From the NCBI RefSeq assembly GCF_002272075.1, contig NZ_NPBJ01000003.1, forward strand, positions 124,001-188,000: 64,000 nt of DNA, given 5' to 3'. Below, one piece after another: positions 55,981 to 64,000 of the stretch. This stretch comes from Terribacillus saccharophilus (GTDB taxonomy: Bacteria; Bacillota; Bacilli; Bacillales; Amphibacillaceae). The position numbers were made by a program, and so were the translations under genes. Numbering within the stretch: the stretch's first letter is position 1; each line of letters opens with the position of its first letter. The notes under the pieces were generated by a model. It saw only the letters and a list, made by a program, of their open reading frames with translations, did not search any database and had not been told where the DNA came from.

Positions 55981-56670
55981 ATGGAAAATATAGGAATTTT
56001 CCTTGCCTTTATGGCTGGCATTTTGTCTTTTTTGTCTCCTTGTTCACTTCCTCTATACCCGGCTTTTATATCTTACATAGCGGGCGTATCAATCAATGAT
56101 TTGAAAACAAATGATGTGGTGTTAAGAAGAAACGTTTTTACCCATAGCCTTCTTTTTTTAATAGGTTTTTCTATAATTTTTTTAGCATTAGGATTATCGA
56201 CATCACTTATTGGAAGGTTTTTTACAGATTACAAGGACCTTTTAAGAGAATTAGGCGCTATCTTAATGGTCTTCTTTGGTTTAGTCCTAACAGGAATCCT
56301 GCAATTTGATGCCCTACTTACAGAAAAGAGAGTCAATTTTAAAAAGAAAACAACAGGCTATCTAGGATCAGTTTTATTAGGAATTGGCACCGCTGCGGGA
56401 TGGACTCCTTGCACAGGACCAATTCTTGCGGGTGTTTTTGCTTTAGGTCTGTCAGACCCTGGTAAGGGACTTGTTTATATGTTGATCTACTGTTTAGGGT
56501 TTTCTATTCCTTTTATAATCTTGAGTTTTTTCATTGAAAGAATGGGTTTTTTAAAAAGAAACAGTAGGATTTTTATGATAACTGGCGGACTAATTATGAT
56601 TGGAGTTGGTGTTCTATTATACTTTGATGCATTGGTAAATATTGTATCATGGCTCACATTCCTTACTTAA
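55981..56670 (+). CDS. ccdA: CcdA, membrane thiol electron-transfer protein
   Basis: 229 aa, six membrane segments, DsbD-gamma/CcdA family. Cysteine motifs SPCSLPLYPAFISYIAG in TM1 and GWTPCTGPILAG in TM4. Passes reducing equivalents from thioredoxin to ResA. It starts 19 nt after resA behind AAAGGGGGAAAT. Confidence 0.94.
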   Translation: MENIGIFLAFMAGILSFLSPCSLPLYPAFISYIAGVSINDLKTNDVVLRRNVFTHSLLFLIGFSIIFLALGLSTSLIGRFFTDYKDLLRELGAILMVFFGLVLTGILQFDALLTEKRVNFKKKTTGYLGSVLLGIGTAAGWTPCTGPILAGVFALGLSDPGKGLVYMLIYCLGFSIPFIILSFFIERMGFLKRNSRIFMITGGLIMIGVGVLLYFDALVNIVSWLTFLT

Positions 56671-56763
56671 GAAGGATACTAGAAAGAGAAATTCATAGTT
56701 TCTTAACAATAACCAATAAGGGCCTGAACGGGCTTTCATATAAGAAATTAGACGGAGGTAAAT

Positions 56764-57495
56764 ATGAAGAAAATATTTCTAATGTTTGTTGTAATGTCAG
56801 TTGTAATTATAATTACCGCTTGTAATACCAGTAATGACAGTAATGACACAATAAATCGTTCACAAAGTAGTTTTCAGCAGGGAGAGTCTTCTGAAAACAA
56901 TAGTGATCTTGTTCAATTTCCTGAAATCTATAAGGAGGAAGAGCTTTATACAACAGTGGATCGAGGAAGTACCCATGAAGAGATATATACAAGCAGAGAA
57001 GTAATTGAATCTGTGCAGAATGGAGATCCAATTCCGAGCGGTGCTGTAATAACTCTTGAAATTTACAGAGAAGGAGATCTTGCGCAAATTTTCGTGATGG
57101 AAAAGCGTGAAGGTTGGGCTGAGCAGAATACTTCTGAAATGCGAAACGGAGATTGGCAATATCAAGAATTCAGACCCGACGGGTCAGTTAATGAGGAATC
57201 GGATATCGGCCGCTGTTTTTCCTGTCATGCAAATGTAGAAAGGGAAGACTTTGTGAACACTCTTCAAGAAATGGAAAGTTACGAACTTTCTGCAGATGAA
57301 TCAAGTACAACTTCACGCCTTGCAGGTGCTCATACGGAGGGTTGGAAGGTAAAAAAATTGTCTAATCAATCATCCATTCATGGTCAAGAAAGTAGTGTAT
57401 CTGATTATGAATCAACAGAGCGAATTAACAATGAAGAGAAACAGAAAGCAATAGAGAAAGCTCTTACGATGGTTTATTTCCAAGAGAAGGAATAA
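56764..57495 (+). CDS. Cytochrome P460-like haem lipoprotein 2
   Basis: 243 aa. Signal peptide and lipobox (IIITAC), then FPEIYKEEELYTTVDRGSTH, FVMEKREGWA, GDWQYQEFRPDG, and CFSCH (Cys151, Cys154, His155). Same domain plan as the 43809 protein. Directly downstream of the cytochrome-maturation genes, so the most likely client of that system. GACGGAGGTAAAT precedes ATG. The next gene, DUF4405, is 24 nt away. Confidence 0.9.
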   Translation: MKKIFLMFVVMSVVIIITACNTSNDSNDTINRSQSSFQQGESSENNSDLVQFPEIYKEEELYTTVDRGSTHEEIYTSREVIESVQNGDPIPSGAVITLEIYREGDLAQIFVMEKREGWAEQNTSEMRNGDWQYQEFRPDGSVNEESDIGRCFSCHANVEREDFVNTLQEMESYELSADESSTTSRLAGAHTEGWKVKKLSNQSSIHGQESSVSDYESTERINNEEKQKAIEKALTMVYFQEKE

Positions 57496-57519
57496 TTAAA
57501 TGTGAAAGAGGAGAAATCT

Positions 57520-58215
57520 TTGAATGTCAAAATGTTACTCAAGCTAACGAATGACCTTGCTATGACGATACTTCTGTTATTAGCAATGGCTTATCAGATT
57601 ACAGGCAATACCATGCATGAGCTGGTTGGAGCTTCACTGTTTGTGTTGTTCGTCTTGCATAATATCTTAAATCGGCGATGGTACAAGACAATTATTAAGG
57701 GAAGATATAATCTGTTACGTTTTCTTAAAGTTTCTATTAATTTGCTTTTTTTATTCACAATGACAGCCGTATTATTTAGTGCTTTGCCTATTTCACAGGA
57801 TGTCTTCCCATTTATTACTGTAAATAACGATATGCTTTTCCGCCAGATTCATGTAATAACGGCATATTGGGGATTAATCTTAATGAGCATACACATTGGG
57901 TTGTCATGGGGAATGATTGTTAATGCAGTGCGTAAGATGACAGGAATAACAGGTACAAATCGTATCAGAACATTATGCCTACGATTATTGGCTGTATTAA
58001 TTGTTGTATACGGTATTAGAAATTCCTTTGAAAGAAATCTTGGCTCAAAGCTTACTGTTTATGACCCATTCGGATTTTGGGTCTCAAATGATTCATCATT
58101 GAGATTCTTAATTGAATATCTATCAGTTGTAGGTATATATATCTTCGGAACACACTATACCTTGAAGTTTATTCAGAAACATAGCAAGTATAAAAGAAGT
58201 ATGCGTGGACAATAG
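57520..58215 (+). CDS. DUF4405 membrane protein, probable haem b electron-transfer partner
   Basis: About 231 aa from TTG 57520, which has AGAGGAG 6 nt upstream; an earlier in-frame GTG at 57502 is possible. Several membrane helices with paired histidines: NTMHELVGASLFVLFVLHNI and RQIHVITAYWGLILMSIHI, an arrangement that could ligate haem b. DUF4405 proteins are reported alongside flavinylated extracytoplasmic proteins as membrane electron conduits. It would link the quinone pool or cytosolic reductant to the lipoprotein upstream. Confidence 0.8.
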   Translation: MNVKMLLKLTNDLAMTILLLLAMAYQITGNTMHELVGASLFVLFVLHNILNRRWYKTIIKGRYNLLRFLKVSINLLFLFTMTAVLFSALPISQDVFPFITVNNDMLFRQIHVITAYWGLILMSIHIGLSWGMIVNAVRKMTGITGTNRIRTLCLRLLAVLIVVYGIRNSFERNLGSKLTVYDPFGFWVSNDSSLRFLIEYLSVVGIYIFGTHYTLKFIQKHSKYKRSMRGQ

Positions 58216-58371
58216 TTTTCAGAAAACTAATTGGTACTCAGAAAGAATGAGAATATATAGTATGACATGATAAGGCAATTATAAGCAACAATATGGCAAA
58301 GATTCTTTTAAAAACAAGGGTATTAGTGTAAATGAATAAGGTAATGTTTAATCTAAAGTAGGAGGGAACCA

Positions 58372-59343
<972 letters not shown>

Positions 59344-59387
59344 TCCACTTTATGTACATTAAATACCCTTTAGAAAGAGAAAGTACG

Positions 59388-59429
59388 AAAAATGCATGAT
59401 CCCTTCATATTTGGGTTCATGCATTTTTT
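59388..59429. terminator. Bidirectional terminator between AKR and AraC genes
   Basis: AAAAATGCATGA (59388-59399) pairs with TCATGCATTTTT (59417-59428). It overlaps the AraC stop region. Confidence 0.8.
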
Positions 59430-60322
59430 GTATCATCATAATTTTCTTTTAACTGCTTAATATCCTGGATTGGAGGTAACCCGAATATACGAGAATACTC
59501 TCTACTGAATTGAGATGGACTTTCGTAACCAACCTGGAAAGCGACATCCGTTGCGTCAGTTGTTTCTGTTAACAACAAACGACGTGCTTCTTGCAGCCTT
59601 AGTTGTTTTTGGAACTGTATGGGACTCATCGCGGTCACTTCTTTAAAGTTCCGATGTAAAGATGAAACACTCATATTAGCTAATTTGGCGAGTTCCTCCA
59701 TAAGAAGCCGGCGATCGAAATTGTTCATTATATATTCTATAGCATCATTAATACGAGAAGTATTACTTCCTCTAATAGCGATTTGTTTCAGCACTTCTCC
59801 ATGCGGCTCTAAAAGAACTCTATAGAGAATTTCTTTTGTCATTAAAGGAGCAAGTACAGGGATATCATTAGGACTTTCAACTAAACGGACTAGTCGCGTT
59901 ACAGAGTCTAATAATGGTAAGCTCAAACTGCTGACAAACATTCCTCTATTAAGATTCTTTTTTGCTTTGAAGTCTAAATCTGATTCTTGTAAGATTTCTA
60001 AAATTTGACTAGGTGTGAATTCGAGCTTTAGAGAAAGATACGGATTCTGAGAAGTTGCAGTTGTAACCTGACCAGTGATAGGTAAATCAACGGATGCAAC
60101 GAAGTAATTTGCCGGACCATAAAAGAATCTTTCTTGGGCAAGAAGTACCTGCTTATCTCCTTGAACCACGATACAAAGGGAGGGATTTTGTATACCATAT
60201 CTTGGCTCGGTTACACCGGAGTACCGTGAAAAATATAAAGACGGAATTAGAGTAGGGATAGTCCCATTCTTACTTGTGTGCCGGCCAATCAATTGAATAA
60301 GCTCATTCTGCTGTTTTAACAT
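59417..60322 (-). CDS. AraC-family regulator with AraC_N (YqhC-like) domain
   Basis: 301 aa from ATG 60322 (CAGGAGG upstream on the minus strand); the frame extends upstream but without a site. The N-terminal AraC_N cupin contains NPSLCIVVQGDKQVLLAQER. C-terminal HTH pair: LLMEELAKLANMSVSSLHRN and DVAFQVGYESPSQFSREYSR. YqhC-type regulators activate aldehyde reductases (yqhD/dkgA in E. coli), and here aldo/keto reductases flank it, so it is the likely reader of the ATTAGGCAA elements. Confidence 0.9.
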   Translation of the reverse strand: MLKQQNELIQLIGRHTSKNGTIPTLIPSLYFSRYSGVTEPRYGIQNPSLCIVVQGDKQVLLAQERFFYGPANYFVASVDLPITGQVTTATSQNPYLSLKLEFTPSQILEILQESDLDFKAKKNLNRGMFVSSLSLPLLDSVTRLVRLVESPNDIPVLAPLMTKEILYRVLLEPHGEVLKQIAIRGSNTSRINDAIEYIMNNFDRRLLMEELAKLANMSVSSLHRNFKEVTAMSPIQFQKQLRLQEARRLLLTETTDATDVAFQVGYESPSQFSREYSRIFGLPPIQDIKQLKENYDDTKNA

Positions 60323-60393
60323 AAAAACCTCCTGCTTCAGCGCTACTTTAAGATTAATTATATTACAAACTACATTGTTACGTAAGTGCAGTA

Positions 60394-60420
60394 AGAGGAT
60401 TAGGCAAACATTAGCTATTA
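60394..60420 (-). promoter_or_regulatory. ATTAGGCAA element, copy 4 (AraC promoter region)
   Basis: AGAGGATTAGGCAAACATTA in the region between the AraC gene and AKR 3, possibly for autoregulation. Confidence 0.5.
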
Positions 60421-60528
60421 TTAGGTAAACACAGTCCATATATATAGGGGATAAAATGAATGAATTATGAAATAGAAAAACCTTATAAGGGTATATTATC
60501 TTGAACTAGGAGGGAATTTCAGAATGTA

Positions 60529-60567
60529 GGAGAATTAGGCAAACGTATGCAAGAATGTGATACCAGC
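60529..60567 (+). promoter_or_regulatory. ATTAGGCAA element, copy 5 (upstream of AKR 3)
   Basis: GGAGAATTAGGCAAACGTAT, GCAAGAATGTGATACCAGC; aligned with copies 1 and 2 through the GATACC end. Confidence 0.55.
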
Positions 60568-60664
60568 TTATTAGTCTGCCGAGTTATAATAGAGAGGTTG
60601 GAGCACTAAGTATGTATTAATTAGAATTTGAAATAACTACAAATACAAATACATTGGAGGATGA

Positions 60665-61520
<856 letters not shown>

Positions 61521-61744
61521 TCTGAATTAGGGGATAAGATAATTCATGAGAACAAGCAGTGAAGGGCAATACAAAGAGAGAAATAAAGTTATTGAGCCTA
61601 TAGATTTATGGTAGATAATTTAGTTAATTTAATAATTCTCTAAAATAGTGTTCATTTAAGAACAGCCAGTTTAATAATTGGCTGTTCTTTTTAATCTTCC
61701 ATTGAATAGCTCAGGCTATTTTTTTTGCAATCGAACAACCCTCT
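61521..61744. other. Gap with two terminators
   Basis: AAGAACAGCCA (from 61659) pairs with TGGCTGTTCTT plus T-run to 61693. AATAGC (61705-61710) pairs with GCTATT and eight T to 61726. No gene. Confidence 0.6.
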
Positions 61745-61859
61745 ATGTAGCTATTAATGAAATGGTTATTCGACCAACAAGTTAAAAGCATTGATACCTT
61801 GGAAAGCAAAGTAAAAGATACTATTAAACAATTTATGGAAAAAACGATATAATAGACAG
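61745..61859 (+). pseudogene. SDR tail and unknown scrap
   Basis: VAINEMVIRPTS then a stop, a near copy of the remnant at 34424. It is followed by SIDTLESKVKDTIKQFMEKT to TAA, a helical tail I cannot assign. Confidence 0.4.
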
Positions 61860-61906
61860 TGTAGAAGCACTTTTTAAATAAGAAGCTGTCATTATTGAAG
61901 CACTGC

Positions 61907-61979
61907 TTATTAAGAGCTATTGAAGATAAGCGACATGAAATGATGGAGCACGGATAAAGTACGGTTTAAACGATGACAG
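61907..61979 (+). pseudogene. Spo0E-like remnant, second copy
   Basis: LLRAIEDKRHEMMEHG then TAA; with one base added the frame continues KYGLNDD. Same family and same upstream DNA as the remnant at 12596. The last bases are fused to an NmrA-like fragment. Confidence 0.65.
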
Positions 61980-62224
61980 AAGCTGCTGGTAAAGAAATTA
62001 AGTGTAACTATATAGATAAACAACAACAAGTGGCTATGTTCGACCAAATTACTTCAGCCCCAATACGTTCCTATATGGAAAGTGCTACCATCACTATGGA
62101 ACTTACAAGGACAGAAAAATTTGCAGCTCAAAATGTGCTGCGTGACGATGTTATGACAGTTGTGGGACGTCCAGGTACTACAATGAAAGAATGGGCAGAA
62201 AATTATTTCAATTCTATTAAATAA
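61973..62224 (+). pseudogene. NmrA-like NAD(P)-binding protein, C-terminal fragment
   Basis: TEAAGKEIKCNYIDKQQQVA, TRTEKFAAQNVLRDDVMTVV, GRPGTTMKEWAENYFNSIK: the C-terminal third of an NmrA-type protein. The Rossmann half is missing and replaced by the Spo0E scrap, so the 83-codon frame is chimeric. Confidence 0.6.
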
Positions 62225-62299
62225 TATATAAAGAATTTAGCGAGAATCACAAATTTTAGTTTTGGTAGAATATTGTAATTTTTTTCATCTTCAGATTTT

Positions 62300-62351
62300 A
62301 ACGCATTGAACAAGTCCAATCCCTAATATGATTGGACTTGTTCAATGCGTT
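62300..62351. repeat. 22-bp perfect inverted repeat
   Basis: The arm 62300-62321 (AACGCATTGAACAAGTCCAA...) and 62330-62351 are exact complements around an 8-nt loop, followed by TTCGG rather than a T-run. Possibly a terminator read on the other strand, or an element end. Confidence 0.6.
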
Positions 62352-62592
62352 TTCGGAAAAATTAGAATTTTTTCACAATCAATACAACAACCAGCTTGTG
62401 CGAAGTACTAGCTTGTGCCAAGAAGGTGCCAAAAGCAGAGTTATAGTGAAGGCTTACCCTGGCAAAGTGAAAGTTGATATAGTTATAGAGGCCGAAGGTG
62501 ACGTACCTAGCTTTGTTCTGAAATTGGAAAGTATAGACACAATTGAAGTTGATGCTTCAGTTGATTTAATACCTTTAGAGATAACTGAATAG
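62332..62592 (+). CDS. Hypothetical ORF starting inside the inverted repeat
   Basis: 86 codons from TTG in the hairpin; the later part (VIVKAYPGKVKVDIVIEAEG, DTIEVDASVDLIPLEI) looks protein-like, but no family is recognised and there is no ribosome site. Probably the tail of a truncated gene. Confidence 0.25.
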   Translation: MDLFNAFSEKLEFFHNQYNNQLVRSTSLCQEGAKSRVIVKAYPGKVKVDIVIEAEGDVPSFVLKLESIDTIEVDASVDLIPLEITE

Positions 62593-62650
62593 GTGATAGT
62601 ACTCGTTATTTGAAAAGTTTTATGTGTATAGATACAAAGAAAGAAAAGAT

Positions 62651-62685
62651 AAAATCCCCTCCTTCATCTTGTAGGAGGGGATTTT
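62651..62685. terminator. Bidirectional terminator
   Basis: AAAATCCCCTCC (62651-62662) pairs with GGAGGGGATTTT (62674-62685). It faces the decayed dbpA gene on the minus strand. Confidence 0.8.
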
Positions 62686-62696
62686 CTATAAAAATA

Positions 62697-63147
62697 TTAC
62701 TTAATCGCCTTGCTAACTTTCAGCTTCTTACTCTTAACAATTGTCTTCTCCATAGCCTGCAATTCAATGGAGATATTTCCATTCAAAATATTAACATATG
62801 ACATGTTATCCTGAATAGTTATAATACCGATATCTTCTGCAGTAACTCTAGGTATAAGGTTCCTAAAAAGTTAACAGCACGAATTTTCTTCTTTTTACCA
62901 CCTTTGAAATGAAGCCTCATAATATCTTGATTGATCCGGGCTTTTTTATAATTTCTTACAACGTGTTTGCGGTTCAGTTTTTCTTTAAAAGCATCTTTTC
63001 CAGCTGCTACTTCTTGTTAAGAAATGTTCGATAGTATCGACAGTTACTCCAGTTCACGCAATCTCTATTTGAGTAGGATTCTTCAAAATCTATAACATAG
63101 ATTTTCTTTCAGCGTCTTTAGGCAGAGTAGCGGAGAAATATAGTGTG
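62697..63147 (-). pseudogene. dbpA: DEAD-box RNA helicase (DbpA-type) remnant
   Basis: Reading leftward: TLYFSATLPKDAERKSML (the SAT motif region) then NPTQIEIA..TGVTVDTIEH at 63147-63020; a large deletion; and the DbpA RNA-binding domain [36 protein letters not shown], ending [10 protein letters not shown] at 62697. At least two frame breaks. DbpA helicases act in ribosome assembly via 23S rRNA. Confidence 0.75.
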
Positions 63148-63269
63148 TTAGTATATATAACATTTCATTCGTTTTCATAAGGCGTATACGTTATCTTTAA
63201 AAGGATAGAAGCTCAAATATAGTAACGCTCATAAAATCTAAACAACTTGTATGGTATGGGGGAGTAACT
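63148..63269. other. Short intergenic gap
   Basis: No feature beyond GGGGGAG 9 nt before the next ATG. Confidence 0.4.
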
Positions 63270-63767
63270 ATGGAAATTAAGGAAGTTACAGTTATTGAAG
63301 CGTATAAAGAAGAACTAGCAAGTTTATTTCAAACGGTAGTCGCTGATGGCGCATCGATGAACTATTTGCATCCGATGAGCGATGAGACTGCAATAAGCTA
63401 CTGGAATTCTGTACTCTCTGAACATGTTCGGCTTTTCATTGGGCTGATTGATGGTCAAATTGCTGGGACTGTTCAGCTGCACTACAGCGACAAGGAAAAC
63501 GGGCAGCATCGTGCAGAAATCGCTAAATTGATGACCTGTACGAAAGCCAGAAGGCAGGGCGTCGCTAGAAAGCTGCTGCAGCATGCAGAGCAAGCAGCGA
63601 AGCAAGACGGCAAAACATTACTTTTGCTTGATACCGAAAAAGAAGGACCTGCCAATCGGCTTTATCAGTCCGAAGGTTATCTGCTATTCGGAGAAGTGCC
63701 GGATTTCGCCCAGGATGCATTTGGTACATATCTTGCAGGTAACTTTTATTATAAGACAATAAAATAA
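63270..63767 (+). CDS. GNAT-family N-acetyltransferase
   Basis: 165 aa. Acetyl-CoA loop KARRQGVARKLLQHAEQAAK (R-x-x-G-x-A), preceding beta4 AEIAKLMTC and following LLLLDTEKEGPANRLYQSEG. Resembles acetyltransferases for small amines or antibiotics; substrate unknown. The composition is GC-richer, like the chromosome backbone at the window edge. Confidence 0.9.
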   Translation: MEIKEVTVIEAYKEELASLFQTVVADGASMNYLHPMSDETAISYWNSVLSEHVRLFIGLIDGQIAGTVQLHYSDKENGQHRAEIAKLMTCTKARRQGVARKLLQHAEQAAKQDGKTLLLLDTEKEGPANRLYQSEGYLLFGEVPDFAQDAFGTYLAGNFYYKTIK

Positions 63768-63800
63768 GGAAGTGCGCTGCTACAGCGCACTTCCTTATTT
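63762..63800. terminator. Bidirectional terminator
   Basis: An 18-bp perfect stem, 63762-63779 with 63783-63800, loop CTA. It contains the stop of the GNAT gene and lies at the end of the convergent rqcH-like gene. Confidence 0.85.
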
Positions 63801-64000
63801 ATTTTTCAAACGTTTTGCAAAGGACTCATCTGGCGTAACATACAGCGTCTTTTGCTGATCGTATGTTACAAAACCAGGTTTTGCACCGTTTGGCTTTTTC
63901 ACGTGACGAATCTTTGTATAATCGACGGGTACCGAAGAAGAAAGTTTGGATTTACTGAACCAAGCAGCCAGTTTTGCTGCTTCTTCCAATGTTTCCTCGG
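63795..64000 (-). CDS. RqcH-like NFACT protein, C-terminal end (partial)
   Basis: The frame enters from the right edge and stops at 63795. The visible ~68 residues ([49 protein letters not shown]) are the NFACT-R/C end of RqcH (YloA/FbpA family), which binds stalled 60S-type (50S) ribosomal complexes and adds alanine tails in ribosome quality control. The start lies outside the window. Confidence 0.85.
   Translation of the reverse strand, partial: EETLEEAAKLAAWFSKSKLSSSVPVDYTKIRHVKKPNGAKPGFVTYDQQKTLYVTPDESFAKRLKNK

Overview
The window is chromosomal DNA from a low-GC Gram-positive bacterium, most likely a Bacillaceae member. The pointers are AGGAGG-type ribosome sites, TTG/GTG starts, Spo0E-like remnants, Bacillus-type kdp with a c-di-AMP riboswitch, CstR/TusA/DsrE sulfur genes, system II cytochrome c biogenesis (ResB/ResC/ResA/CcdA) and an RqcH-type C-terminus at the right edge. 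No rRNA, tRNA, CRISPR array or intact mobile element was seen. A striking feature is decay: at least 20 recognisable gene remnants, many of them broken paralogues of intact genes in the same window.

Layout. 0.2-1.2 kb: an EamA/DMT exporter. 1.7-7.5 kb: a ydaO-type (c-di-AMP) riboswitch and terminator ahead of kdpF-kdpA-kdpB-kdpC and a kinase-less KdpD. kdpA is broken by an out-of-frame deletion that removes its first pore loop. 8.4-12.3 kb: a TetR regulator with palindromic operators, then an SDR, an Old Yellow Enzyme and a quinone-oxidoreductase-like MDR, which look like an electrophile-response set. 12.3-19.3 kb: remnants, a DUF3784 protein, a second TetR, a GNAT, an alpha/beta hydrolase, a tyrosine phosphatase, a DHA2 exporter, and decayed DUF3862 and MmcQ/YjbR genes. 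19.6-25.4 kb: a divergent persulfide/sulfur cluster (rhodaneses, DsrE-like, TusA, CstR, a persulfide-dioxygenase-rhodanese fusion, a TauE exporter) with seven ATACCC/GGGTAT-type boxes in and around it. 26-34.9 kb: a DUF1541 lipoprotein, resolvase debris, an AlkD-like protein, a MetX-like hydrolase divergent from a LysR regulator, an HPr-like protein without the active histidine, a histidine phosphatase, an AraC regulator and a SnoaL-like gene with an apparent AUA start.

35-61.5 kb is accessory DNA in which two themes are repeated. The first is a set of aldo/keto reductases, NAD(P)H-binding proteins, MFS exporters and an AraC_N regulator, with five copies of a ~35-bp element built on ATTAGGCAA. 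The second is an extracytoplasmic flavin/haem redox theme: ApbE, two FMN-binding lipoproteins, two CxxCH (cytochrome P460-like) lipoproteins, one intact and one decayed DUF4405 membrane protein, a histidine kinase/response regulator, and a complete resB-resC-resA-ccdA maturation set. The two P460 loci share a ~65-bp upstream repeat. My inference is a membrane-surface electron-transfer module: quinol or reductase to DUF4405 haem b, then to the lipoprotein haem c or covalent FMN, with ApbE and the Ccs system installing the cofactors. It appears to have been duplicated, with one copy now decaying.

61.5-64 kb: debris (Spo0E-like, NmrA-like, dbpA), a GNAT and the 3' end of an rqcH-like gene. Gene functions are from recognition of family motifs by eye; no searches were run.
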